From JAAYZM01 sp964510785 (GTDB taxonomy: Bacteria > Actinomycetota > Actinomycetes > Actinomycetales > Cellulomonadaceae), in the NCBI GenBank assembly GCA_964510785.1, contig CAZECM010000004.1, positions 20,207 through 84,206 on the forward strand: a stretch of DNA of 64,000 bases, written 5' to 3'. The notes beneath the pieces were generated by a model that did not search any database, had not been told where the DNA came from, and saw only the letters and a list, made by a program, of their open reading frames with translations. Each line of letters begins with the position of its first letter. The stretch's first letter is position 1. Positions 17,248 through 25,888 of the stretch are shown here, in pieces. The position numbers were made by a program, and so were the translations under genes.

Positions 17248-17868
17248 CTACTCGAAGCGGGTGGGGTCGCCGGAGCCGACCCGGATCACCTCGGCGGGGC
17301 CGTCGGAGAAGTCGATGACGGTGGTGGGCTCGGCCGTGACCTCGCCCGCGTCGATCACGACGTCGACCACGTGGTCGAGCTCCTCCTTGATGGCCCAGCC
17401 GTCGGTGAGCGGCTCCTCGACCCCCGGCAGCAGGAGCGTCGAGGACAGGATCGGCTCGCCGAGCTCGCGCAGCAGCGCCTGCACCACGGGGTGCTCGGGG
17501 ATCCGCACGCCCACCGTCCGCTTCTTCGGGTGCGCGAAGCGCTTGGGCACCTCGGACGTCGCCGGAAGGATGAAGGTGTAGGCCCCGGGCGTCGCGGCCT
17601 TGATGGCGCGGAACTGGTAGTTGTCGAGCCGCACGAACTGCCCGAGCTGGGCGAAGTCCGCGCACACGAGCGTGAAGTGGTGCTTGTCGTCGAGCCGGCG
17701 GATCGCCCGGATCCGGTCGGCACCCGTGCGCGAGTCGAGCCGCACGCCGAGCGCATAGCCCGAGTCCGTCGGGTACGCCACGAGCGCGTCGTCGCGCAGC
17801 ATCGCGACCACCTGGGCGATCACGCGGGGCTGGGGGTCGTCAGGGTGCACGTCGAGGTACTTGGCCAT
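17248..17868 (-). CDS. yciO: YciO/YrdC-family putative threonylcarbamoyl-AMP synthase homologue
   Basis: YrdC-domain protein of 206 aa, the same length as E. coli YciO and recognisably close to it: it opens with KYLDVHPDDPQPR and contains the nucleotide-binding YPTDSGYALG, NFTL-like HFTLVCAD, TPGAYTFILP and PTTVIDF blocks. Sua5/TsaC relatives make threonylcarbamoyl-AMP for tRNA t6A37; the YciO branch has an uncertain and probably different physiological role. The ATG at 17868 gives the canonical N-terminus; the frame stays open far upstream only as GC-rich noise. Confidence 0.9.
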   Translation of the reverse strand: MAKYLDVHPDDPQPRVIAQVVAMLRDDALVAYPTDSGYALGVRLDSRTGADRIRAIRRLDDKHHFTLVCADFAQLGQFVRLDNYQFRAIKAATPGAYTFILPATSEVPKRFAHPKKRTVGVRIPEHPVVQALLRELGEPILSSTLLLPGVEEPLTDGWAIKEELDHVVDVVIDAGEVTAEPTTVIDFSDGPAEVIRVGSGDPTRFE

Positions 17869-17993
17869 GCCTCGAGCGTAAGGCCCACGGCGTGGGTGCG
17901 GCAGGTCGGCGGCGCGGGAGAGCGGAAGGCGTTCGACGACGACGGCGGACGACGACGGCAGTGCCCGACGACGACGGCGGTAGCCTCGGCGAC

Positions 17994-18830
17994 TCAGTGC
18001 CCCCGCAGCGCCTCGGCCAGCGCGCCGAGCGTCTCGGAGGTCCCGGCGTCGAGCTTGATCGTCGCGAGCTCGTCGCCGCGCGTGGCCCCACGGTTGACGA
18101 TCACCACGGGGATCTCTCGCGCGGCGGCCTGGCGCACGAACCTCAGCCCGGAGTACACGGTCAGCGAGCTGCCCGCGACCAGCAGCGCCCCGCCGTCGGC
18201 CACGAGCTCCGTCGCCCGGACCACGCGCTCGCGGGGCACGGTCTCCCCGAAGTAGACGATGTCGGGCTTGAGGACGCCGCCGCACGCCTCGCAGTCGGCG
18301 ACCACGAAGTGCGCCGTCTGCTCGATCACGGCGTCGGCGTCGGGGGCGATCTCGATGTCGCCCACGGCGCCGACGGACTCGACGAAGCCCGGGTTGAGGG
18401 CGTCGAGCCGGTCGGCGAGCTCCGCGCGGGCGATGACTCGCCCGCAGTCGAGGCACACGACGCGGTCGTAGTGACCGTGCAGGTCGATGACGTTGCGTGA
18501 GCCCGCGGCCTGGTGCAGCAGGTCGACGTTCTGGGTGATGACACCGCTCACGACGCCAGCCTCCTCGAGCCGGGCGAGCGCGACGTGCCCTTCGTTGGGT
18601 CGTGTGGCCCCGACGTGCCGCCAGCCCACGTGGTTGCGCGCCCAGTAGTGCCGCCGGAACGCGGGATCCCCCGTGAACTGCTGGAACGTCATGGGCGTGC
18701 GCGGCGGCGAATCGACCCCCCGATAGTCCGGAATCCCCGAGTCGGTCGAAATCCCCGCCCCGCTCAGCACCACCACTCGCCGCCCCCGCAGCGCCTCCAC
18801 AACCCACCCCACCTCGCTCACTCCCCCCAC
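17994..18830 (-). CDS. SIR2-family NAD-dependent protein deacylase
   Basis: Class-II-like bacterial sirtuin of 278 aa. The NAD site SGAGISTDSGIPDYRG is at about 23-38, TQNVD at 99-103, the catalytic histidine is H118 in DLHGHYD, and the structural zinc is held by C126/C129 and C180/C183. It would remove acyl groups from lysines using NAD+. The GTG at 18830 has GGGGAC about 7 nt upstream; a second GTG at 18821 is too close to its purine-rich stretch. It follows the same strand as yciO with a 125-nt gap, probably a separate unit. Confidence 0.93.
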   Translation of the reverse strand: MGGVSEVGWVVEALRGRRVVVLSGAGISTDSGIPDYRGVDSPPRTPMTFQQFTGDPAFRRHYWARNHVGWRHVGATRPNEGHVALARLEEAGVVSGVITQNVDLLHQAAGSRNVIDLHGHYDRVVCLDCGRVIARAELADRLDALNPGFVESVGAVGDIEIAPDADAVIEQTAHFVVADCEACGGVLKPDIVYFGETVPRERVVRATELVADGGALLVAGSSLTVYSGLRFVRQAAAREIPVVIVNRGATRGDELATIKLDAGTSETLGALAEALRGH

Positions 18831-18851
18831 GCTACGTCCCCACCCCCACCC

Positions 18852-18902
18852 GCGAGATAGTGCCGAGCGCGCCGAGGTAGGTCCGCGGCGGCACTACTTC
18901 GC
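18852..18902. repeat. Long-armed intergenic palindrome, member 1
   Basis: Arms GCGAGATAGTGCCG (18852-18865) and CGGCACTACTTCGC (18889-18902), 12 of 14 pairing, in the divergent gap before the DUF5701-like gene. The left edge is CCCACCCCCACCCGC followed by GAGAT, nearly identical to the left edge of the element at 34877. Confidence 0.5.
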
Positions 18903-18994
18903 GCACTCGGACCCACGTCGCGATGGGGCTGGGAACAGGGGCCGACGGCGGAGCGTTGAACTTGTCCCACCCCGCACCGCCAGGAGGCCGCCGC

Positions 18995-19717
18995 ATGCCC
19001 ACCGTCGTCACCGAGGTCGATCCCCAGCTCTCCACCGTCACGGTCGCGCCGTCCGCCGCCGCAACCGCCTTCGACCCCGCGGCCGGCCCGCTCGACGAGC
19101 TCGACCGGCAGGCGCGCGCCTACACCGAGACGGGCGTCGCGGCCCTGCTCGGGCTCGACGAGACCGGCCTCGCGGGGCTCGTGGCGCCGTTGCGCGCCGT
19201 CGTCGGCCGTGACGCGTCGTCGTGGTCGCACACCCCCGCGAAGGACGACGACGACGTCGACTTCCTGCTCGTGCTGCGTCCTGGCGACGTGAACGACGCC
19301 GTGCCAGCGATGCGCCGCGGCACCAGGCTCGGCGTGAGCGTGATCGACCGCGAGGAGCTCGCGACCTACCGCGACATCGAGGGTGTCGAGGTGCCGGACG
19401 CGCGCGCGTACGTGCTGACCGGCATCGACGTGGGCTCGGAGTTTTGCGGGGTGCCCCCGGAGACGGCCCTCGCGACGGTGCGCGAGCGCGGCCGGACGCC
19501 GCTCACGATCGAGGAGGGCGTCGCGCTCGCGACCGTGCGCCCCGACCGGCTGCGGCCGAACCGCTGCTGGTCGCTCATGGGCTCGCGCACGGGGACCAAC
19601 CAGCGGGTGCCCGCCGTCTGGATCTCGGAGCGCCGCGCCAAGCTCGGCTGGTGCTGGGACCGCAATCCGCACACCTGGCTCGGCGCGGCGTCCGCCGCTG
19701 CTCGCGTCAGTCCGTGA
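18995..19717 (+). CDS. DUF5701-like actinobacterial protein
   Basis: Protein of 240 aa without signal or membrane segments. The C-terminal blocks TPLTIEEGVAL, WSLMGSRTG, QRVPAVWISERRAKLGWCW and NPHTWLG are what I remember of DUF5701, a conserved actinobacterial family of unknown function. The start is firm: AGGAGG lies 8 nt before the ATG at 18995. The gene ends convergently with an alpha/beta hydrolase, overlapping it by 11 nt. Confidence 0.7.
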   Translation: MPTVVTEVDPQLSTVTVAPSAAATAFDPAAGPLDELDRQARAYTETGVAALLGLDETGLAGLVAPLRAVVGRDASSWSHTPAKDDDDVDFLLVLRPGDVNDAVPAMRRGTRLGVSVIDREELATYRDIEGVEVPDARAYVLTGIDVGSEFCGVPPETALATVRERGRTPLTIEEGVALATVRPDRLRPNRCWSLMGSRTGTNQRVPAVWISERRAKLGWCWDRNPHTWLGAASAAARVSP

Positions 19718-20459
19718 CGGAGCGGGCCGCCTCGATGATCACCGCGGCCGTCTCGGCCGGGCGGGAGACGGTGACGGCGTGCGAGGCGTCGATCTCGCTC
19801 GTGTGCGACCCCGCGCGCTCGGACATGTAGCGCTGGGACTCCAGCGGGATGGCGAGGTCCTGCGTGGCGATGAGGCTCCACGACGGGATCGTCTTCCACG
19901 CCGCCCCCGTGGCCTTGTCCTCGAGCGCGGTGCTCGCGATGGGCCGCTGGATGACGGCCATGCGCGCGGACACGTCGCTCGGCAGGTCGGCCGCGAACGC
20001 GGCGCCGAAGGTCTTCTGCTGGATGTAGAGGTCCGTCCCCGTGCCGCCGTCGGGCGTGGGGAAGGGCACGGGTGCGAGGTTGTTGCCGAGCTCGCCGCCG
20101 GGGAACTTCGCGGCGAGCTCGCCAGCGCTCTCGCCCACGTCGAGCTGGAAGCTCGCGAGGTACACGAGCGCCTTGACGTCGGGGTGGTCGGTGGCGGCCT
20201 CGCTGAGGACGACCCCGCCGTAGGAGTGGCCGGCCACGACGATCGGGCCGCCCACGTGGTCGAAGACGCTCCGCAGGTACTCCGCGTCGGCCTGCAGACC
20301 GCGCAGCGGGTTGGCGACCGCGATGGTCGGGTAGCCCTCGCGGAGGAGCTGGTCCACGACGTCGTTCCAGCTCGAGGCGTCGGCGAAGGCGCCGTGGACG
20401 AGGACGACGGTGGGCTTGGTGGTGCTCGTGCTGTGCTCGGGGGAGCTGCTCGCGTGCAT
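19707..20459 (-). CDS. Alpha/beta hydrolase (esterase family)
   Basis: Soluble alpha/beta-hydrolase of 250 aa. The oxyanion-hole motif VLVHGAFAD, nucleophile elbow GHSYGG (serine near residue 73) and a terminal DASHAV histidine complete a catalytic triad. It resembles the EstC/salicylate-esterase-like group of actinobacterial hydrolases; substrate unknown. The ATG at 20459 has GAGAGGAAG upstream, so the longer open frame to 21092 is not coding. It is divergent from a GntR regulator, whose two operator-like palindromes lie in the shared intergenic region. Confidence 0.88.
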   Translation of the reverse strand: MHASSSPEHSTSTTKPTVVLVHGAFADASSWNDVVDQLLREGYPTIAVANPLRGLQADAEYLRSVFDHVGGPIVVAGHSYGGVVLSEAATDHPDVKALVYLASFQLDVGESAGELAAKFPGGELGNNLAPVPFPTPDGGTGTDLYIQQKTFGAAFAADLPSDVSARMAVIQRPIASTALEDKATGAAWKTIPSWSLIATQDLAIPLESQRYMSERAGSHTSEIDASHAVTVSRPAETAAVIIEAARSVTD

Positions 20460-20569
20460 GGTGTGCTTCCTCTCGGTTCCGGGCCGCGGTGCTGCCCGGC
20501 CTTCGTGTCGTCGCGACCTCGGTATGGCCTCGACGGTCTTGTCTGACTCCCGGTGAACAATGGCAGTAC

Positions 20570-20584
20570 GCAATATATTGCATG
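20570..20584. promoter_or_regulatory. GntR operator candidate, copy 1
   Basis: Perfect palindrome GCAATATATTGC followed by ATG, in the divergent hydrolase/GntR gap. A second copy lies 85 bp downstream. Confidence 0.6.
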
Positions 20585-20654
20585 TGGCGACGATCAAGAT
20601 CGTGAACCGGCTCCACGGAACCCTCCAGGCTTGCATCGGCGGGGCCCACCGGGT

Positions 20655-20669
20655 GCAGTATGTTGCATG
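20655..20669. promoter_or_regulatory. GntR operator candidate, copy 2, at the start codon
   Basis: GCAGTATGTTGC followed directly by the GntR ATG, matching copy 1 except for two symmetrical A-to-G changes. The consensus is GCARTATRTTGCATG. Its position implies autorepression. Confidence 0.6.
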
Positions 20670-21308
20670 CCGATCCCCCGTGACCTTGCCCCGGTCGACA
20701 GGACGCTGCTGCGCGACGGCGTCTACGGTGTGCTGCGCGACGCCATCGTCTCCGGAGCCTTTGCCCCGGGGGAGTCGCTCAAGGACGTTGAGCTCGCAGC
20801 GTGGCTCGGCGTCAGCCGGACCCCGGTGCGCGAGGCGCTGCTGCGACTCGCCCAGGGCGGGCTCGTCGTCGCCCGGCCAGGCCGTTCCACCACCGTGAGC
20901 ACGCTCGACATGCGAGCGGTCCGTGATGCGCGCGACGTGGTCGGTGCGATGCACGAGCTCGCCGTCCGCGACGCCGTGCCGAACCTGACCGCGGCCGAGC
21001 TCGCGCACATGCGGGAGGTCAACCAGCGCTTCGGGGTGGCGGTCGAGGCCGGTGACGTCGAGGGTGCGCTGCGTGCCGACGACGAGTTCCACGCGATCCC
21101 CGTGACCGTCTCCGGAAACCGGACGCTCGCCACGGTGCTCGAGCAGTTCATGCCCGTGCTGCGCCGCGCGGAGCGTCTGCAGTTCGGGTCACCCGCCGGG
21201 CGGGCGTCGCACGCCCAGCACGAGGAGCTCATCCGGCTCTGCGCAGCCGGTGACGTCGGAGGCGCGGCGGCGGTCGCCTTCGACACCTGGCACCGCCTCC
21301 CCGCCTGA
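20667..21308 (+). CDS. GntR-family regulator, FadR/FCD subgroup
   Basis: Transcription factor of 213 aa. The N-terminal winged helix covers about residues 14-75 (LRDAIVSGAFAPGESL, then the recognition region LGVSRTPVREALLRL); the all-helical FCD ligand domain follows, with the metal-type DDEFH near the middle. The ATG at 20667 has no clear Shine-Dalgarno sequence and touches an operator-like palindrome, so a leaderless or repressed start is likely. It probably controls itself and the divergent hydrolase. Effector unknown. Confidence 0.85.
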   Translation: MPIPRDLAPVDRTLLRDGVYGVLRDAIVSGAFAPGESLKDVELAAWLGVSRTPVREALLRLAQGGLVVARPGRSTTVSTLDMRAVRDARDVVGAMHELAVRDAVPNLTAAELAHMREVNQRFGVAVEAGDVEGALRADDEFHAIPVTVSGNRTLATVLEQFMPVLRRAERLQFGSPAGRASHAQHEELIRLCAAGDVGGAAAVAFDTWHRLPA

Positions 21309-21332
21309 CGCCCACTCGGGCGGCTACACAAA

Positions 21333-21371
21333 GTGGAGCGTTCGTTCCCTCACAGGGCACGAACGCTCCAC
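21333..21371. terminator. Bidirectional terminator hairpin
   Basis: Perfect 13-bp inverted repeat GTGGAGCGTTCGT / ACGAACGCTCCAC with a 13-nt loop, between the convergent GntR and ABC permease genes. Confidence 0.7.
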
Positions 21372-21388
21372 CTTGACTCGTCCGGGGG

Positions 21389-22182
21389 CTAGTCGCTCTT
21401 GCGGATCGCGCGGATGCCTACCGTCAGGCCGACCACCGCGAGCGCGGCCGCCGCGAGGAACGCCCAGCCGACGTCAGGCGAACCCAGGTCACCGGTGAGG
21501 AGCGCCCGCTCGCCCATCGTCACCCAGTTCACGGGGTTGACCGACGCGACGGCCCGCATCCAGCCCGGCGCCCCGTCGAGCGGCAGCAGTACGCCCGAGA
21601 GGATGAGCAGCGGGAAGATGAGCGACTGCTGCACGGCCCAGAACACCCAGTCCTTGCCCTTCGTGGCGAGCGCGAGCGCGTAGCTGAGCGAGCCGAGCCC
21701 CACCCCGAACACGGCGAGCAGGACGAGCCCGAGCACGAGCCCCACGGCGTCGGCCCGGTACCCGAACGGCAGCGCGACGGCCACGATCACGAGGGACTGC
21801 ACCACGATCGGCACGATCTCCTTGAGCGAGCGCCCCACGAGCAGCGAGGACCGTGCGATGGGTGCCACGAGCGTCCGTTCGTGCGAGCCGAACATCATCT
21901 CGTACTGCAGGTTCGAGCCCGTGGCGCCGGTGCCGAACAGCACGATCATCACGAGCACGCCGGGCAGGAACCACACGAGCACCTCGGCGGTGGACTGCCC
22001 GGACTGCACCACGAGCAGCGGCGCGAACAGCCCGAGGAACACGAGCGGCTGCAGCAGCGAGAAGATCACGGTGAACGGGTCACGGATCACCGGCTTGAGC
22101 TCGCGCGCGAGCACGAGCCAGGTGTCACGCGCCACGCTCGGTCGCGTGGTCGCGGTGGGCGCCGTCGTCGGCGAGGTCGTGG

Positions 22183-22186
<4 letters not shown>
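21389..22186 (-). CDS. ABC-2 type exporter permease (DrrB-like)
   Basis: Membrane protein of 265 aa with about six transmembrane segments and an ABC2_membrane domain; the conserved SGVLLPLDGAPGWMRAVASVNPVNW segment before the last helix is typical of DrrB-like drug exporters. The start overlaps the stop of the ATPase gene by 4 nt (ATGA), so both are translated together. Substrate unknown; efflux of a lipophilic compound is the usual role. Confidence 0.9.
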
Positions 22187-23196
<1,010 letters not shown>

Positions 23197-23216
23197 GCCT
23201 CCAACGGTGCACCCCG

Positions 23217-23239
23217 ATGCGGACAGTTTCTGTCCGCAT
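23217..23239. promoter_or_regulatory. Operator: perfect 10-bp inverted repeat
   Basis: ATGCGGACAG-TTT-CTGTCCGCAT between the divergent ABC exporter (start 23196) and WYL regulator (start 23259). It is the obvious binding site for the regulator. Confidence 0.7.
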
Positions 23240-23258
23240 GGTGTGGGAATCTTTGAGC

Positions 23259-24230
23259 ATGGCCGGAACAACCACCCGGGCGCTCGCCCTCCTCAACCTG
23301 CTCCAGACCCACCGCGCGTGGACCGGGCCGGAGCTCGCCTCGCGGCTCGCCGTGTCGGAGCGGACCCTGCGCCGCGACGTCGAGCGGCTGCGTGACCTCG
23401 GGTATCGGATTGAGTCGGCGCCGGGGGCCGACGGCGGCTACCGGCTCGAGGCGGGCAGCGCCGTGCCGCCGCTCCTGCTGACCGACGAGGAGGCCGTGAC
23501 GATGGCCGTCGGGCTGCGGCTCGCCGCGATCCAGCGCCTCGTCGACGGCCCCGAGACGTCGCTGTCCGCGCTCGCGAAGCTCGAGCAGGTGCTGCCTGCC
23601 CGGCTGCGGCGGCGGGTCAACGCGCTCGCGGGGTCCTTGCAGCCCATCGGCCCGGACGGTCCGCTCGTCTCGCCGGAGGTGCTCGGCGAGCTCGCGCTCG
23701 CGTGCCGCGACCGGGAACGCGTGCGGTTCGCCTACACGGCCGCCGACGGCGCGGAGTCGCGGCGGCACGTCGAGCCCTACGCCGTGGTGCCCGCCGAGCG
23801 GGCGTGGTATCTCGTGGCCTACGACCTGGTGCGCGAGGACTGGCGCACGTTCCGCGTGGACCGGCTCGACGAGCTGCGTCGCACGGGGGCCCGGTTCGCG
23901 GCGCGCGAGCTGCCGGCCGACGACCTTGCCCAGTACGTCGCCGCCGCGACCTACTCCTACGCCACGCTCAGTATCGAGGCGCGCGCGGTGATCGACATGC
24001 CGCTCGAGGAGATGCGCGCGGCCTTCGGTCCCTGGTCACGCGGGGCCGAGGCGCTCGACGACGGGCGCACGTCCTGGCCCATCGCCGCGAGCTATGTGCC
24101 CGAGCTGCTCTTCGGGGTGGCATGGGTGCCCGAGGGTGTCAGCTACACGATCGAGGCCGACGACGACGTGCGCGCCGAGCTCCACGAGATCGCCCAGCGG
24201 CTGCTCGAGGCGACCCGCGGCGCGAGGTAG
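23259..24230 (+). CDS. WYL-domain transcriptional regulator (YafY type)
   Basis: Regulator of 323 aa: N-terminal HTH_11 (about 5-58, LAVSERTLRRDVERLRDLGY), WYL domain (about 145-220, ending RTFRVDRLDEL) and a C-terminal WCX region. WYL proteins usually sense ligands or nucleic acids; next to a divergent drug exporter this one most likely controls export. The ATG at 23259 gives the standard MAGTTTRALALL N-terminus; the open frame upstream runs through the palindromic operator and is rejected. Confidence 0.9.
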   Translation: MAGTTTRALALLNLLQTHRAWTGPELASRLAVSERTLRRDVERLRDLGYRIESAPGADGGYRLEAGSAVPPLLLTDEEAVTMAVGLRLAAIQRLVDGPETSLSALAKLEQVLPARLRRRVNALAGSLQPIGPDGPLVSPEVLGELALACRDRERVRFAYTAADGAESRRHVEPYAVVPAERAWYLVAYDLVREDWRTFRVDRLDELRRTGARFAARELPADDLAQYVAAATYSYATLSIEARAVIDMPLEEMRAAFGPWSRGAEALDDGRTSWPIAASYVPELLFGVAWVPEGVSYTIEADDDVRAELHEIAQRLLEATRGAR

Positions 24231-24305
24231 ATCAGTGCTCGCGTCGCGCGCCAGGGTCACTGTCGAGGCTCGTGGGAATGCTCACGTGGAACTGTCCGCC
24301 GAGCC

Positions 24306-24929
24306 TCAGGCGGTGAGGATGCGCAGCGCGGCCTGCCCGCTGACCCGCCATTCAGATGGAAGCAGCCGCCAAGAGCGGGCGTCGTCCGGCAGGACCCTAG
24401 CCAGTGTCCTGAGCCGTGAGCGATCCGAGCCGGAGAATCGGTTCCGCTCGAGATAGGGGTCCTCGATCACTGCGAGCAGTAGTGCCGCGTCTTGAAGGTG
24501 GCGTTCTCTGTCCCGCGTGTCGGTCCGGTAGGCGGCGGCCTTGAGGACGACCGCCGCGAAAGGGGACGGGATGCTGATCGTCGTTGTACGTTCAGGCACG
24601 ATGCTCAGGCGGGCGTTGATGGTGCGCTTGAGGGCTTGCGTGCCGCCTTCGATGGCGACCATGGCGTGGCCGCGCAGCTTCTCGATCACGCGTGGGGCAG
24701 CGTGCTCGGCCGCGAGCACATCGATGGCGCCTGGCGCGCCGGTGACCACGTCGTTCGTTGGGCGGATGACGTCCATGCCACTACGGAGACCGTGCAACTG
24801 AGCCATCAAGCCGCCCACAAGAGTCCACTTCTCGTGGGGAAGCACTGCTTCGAGCTCTGCCACATTCGGCCACGGTGCGCCCCAGCCGCCTGGTGGCGTG
24901 GGTACCTCGATGGTCGGACGGTTAGCCAC
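24306..24929 (-). CDS. AbiEii-like nucleotidyltransferase-fold protein
   Basis: Protein of 207 aa resembling the nucleotidyltransferase-fold toxin part of AbiE-type (type IV) toxin-antitoxin pairs: VGGLMAQLHG followed by a RPTNDVV block, where canonical members have R-x-T-x-D-[ILV]-D. The second metal aspartate appears to be V here, so catalysis may be altered. The GTG at 24929 overlaps the stop of the HTH gene by 8 nt, indicating an operon. GC content is visibly lower than in the flanking genes. It could instead be a conserved non-toxic NTase relative. Confidence 0.6.
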   Translation of the reverse strand: MANRPTIEVPTPPGGWGAPWPNVAELEAVLPHEKWTLVGGLMAQLHGLRSGMDVIRPTNDVVTGAPGAIDVLAAEHAAPRVIEKLRGHAMVAIEGGTQALKRTINARLSIVPERTTTISIPSPFAAVVLKAAAYRTDTRDRERHLQDAALLLAVIEDPYLERNRFSGSDRSRLRTLARVLPDDARSWRLLPSEWRVSGQAALRILTA

Positions 24930-25581
24930 GGAACGACTCCAAGGCTTGCTCGAGAGCGATGAGTCCGGCCCGGTGCTCGCGAGAGTCGAGCGACTCGACC
25001 AGATCCAGCGCGGCGAGCGTGACACTGCGTTGCGCAAGTTCGCGTACCACCGAGAGATCCATTGACGTGGCGCGGAGCGTGACGTGGCCGTCGTCGTCGG
25101 GAATCAGCCCGTGCCTGGACACAACGTCGCCGACAGCTGCCCTGTCGAGATATCCGTCAACGGTGCTGGTGGCCGCCAAGCCAAGTCGGGCGGCAGCATC
25201 GTTGCTCACCAGCTCGGTCGTGAGGTACCTGCCGGTTTGATGGTGGGCCGCATACCGAGTCACGTTGGCTCGGTTGCGCGCACTCGCCCCGAGCGCGGCT
25301 GCGTCGAGGCCGCGCAGCCGGGTACGGAGCCGAGATCGCTGACTTGCCCCCATCCACTCGGGGTCGACGCCGGTGAGCAGAGCGACTGCGCCCCAAGCGG
25401 TCTCTTCGGACCACGCGCGCGTGTGTGAGCCACCGCGTGCGGCAACGAGTCGTTCTACCGAGCGCCCGTCCAGCAGGCCTCGGGCCACCTGTCGCAACTT
25501 TCCCCGCTCGGCCAGGTGCTGTACCTGACGGACAGATACACCCAGCAGCTCTGCCGCATCGGCGACGGTGAGCAACGTCAT
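24922..25581 (-). CDS. Helix-turn-helix protein paired with the NTase-like gene
   Basis: Protein of 219 aa with an N-terminal MerR/excisionase-like HTH (about 3-35, VADAAELLGVSVRQVQHLAERG) and a helical C-terminal region of no recognised family. It is the probable antitoxin/repressor of the pair. The promoter has a perfect TTGACA box and places the transcript start at the ATG, so translation is probably leaderless; a palindrome overlaps this promoter. Base composition is lower in GC than neighbours, suggesting acquisition. Confidence 0.65.
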   Translation of the reverse strand: MTLLTVADAAELLGVSVRQVQHLAERGKLRQVARGLLDGRSVERLVAARGGSHTRAWSEETAWGAVALLTGVDPEWMGASQRSRLRTRLRGLDAAALGASARNRANVTRYAAHHQTGRYLTTELVSNDAAARLGLAATSTVDGYLDRAAVGDVVSRHGLIPDDDGHVTLRATSMDLSVVRELAQRSVTLAALDLVESLDSREHRAGLIALEQALESFRG

Positions 25582-25615
25582 GACAGACAGTTTCGCCTAG
25601 ACGAATCTATCTGTC
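25580..25615. promoter_or_regulatory. Nested palindromes over the HTH promoter
   Basis: Outer arms TGACAGA (25580-25586) and TCTGTCA (25609-25615); inner 14-bp near-palindrome TTCGCCTAGACGAA (25591-25604). Both span the -10 region and start codon, the expected position for autorepression. Confidence 0.55.
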
Positions 25616-25616
25616 A
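25588..25616 (-). promoter_or_regulatory. Leaderless promoter of the HTH/NTase pair
   Basis: On the minus strand TTGACA (25611-25616), a 17-nt spacer and GAAACT (25588-25593) end 6 nt before the ATG codon at 25579-25581, so transcription would begin about at the start codon. No Shine-Dalgarno sequence is present. Confidence 0.55.
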
Positions 25617-25783
25617 ACGCCAGCGAGTCCAACGAGGTGATCGACTCGTTCGCGGCGAACCGTTCTGAGCGCATCGGTCACGTCCATCGGGCCGAAGTCG
25701 AGCTCGCGGTCGTGCCGGTTCAGGCGCTCGTGGACCTCATCAAGGGTCGGGCGCTCGGCGGGATCTTCTCGACTCTGGATCAC
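25607..25783 (-). pseudogene. Possible remnant of an antitoxin-like small gene
   Basis: A 58-codon minus-strand frame (GTG at 25783) contains ERPTLDEVHERL and a terminal ALRTVRRER, reminiscent of C-terminal tails of small antitoxins next to PIN toxins. No partner toxin and no ribosome site are seen. It lies in the 307-nt gap 25582-25888, where I otherwise see only the HTH promoter and the antiporter leader. It may be chance. Confidence 0.2.
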
Positions 25784-25888
25784 GCATCGAGCGTGCCGTG
25801 TGTGGGGCTGCTCCAGCAACCCGATACTTAGTCCAACGACCGTCGCAGGAGTAGTTTTCTCCCAGTCACCGAGCCAGGAGAACAGCCC

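Noticed and set aside
17248..18807. A 519-codon frame suggesting a fusion upstream of YciO through the sirtuin gene
   Set aside because: The YciO homology begins exactly at the ATG at 17868, and the upstream part is an out-of-frame shadow of the sirtuin gene.
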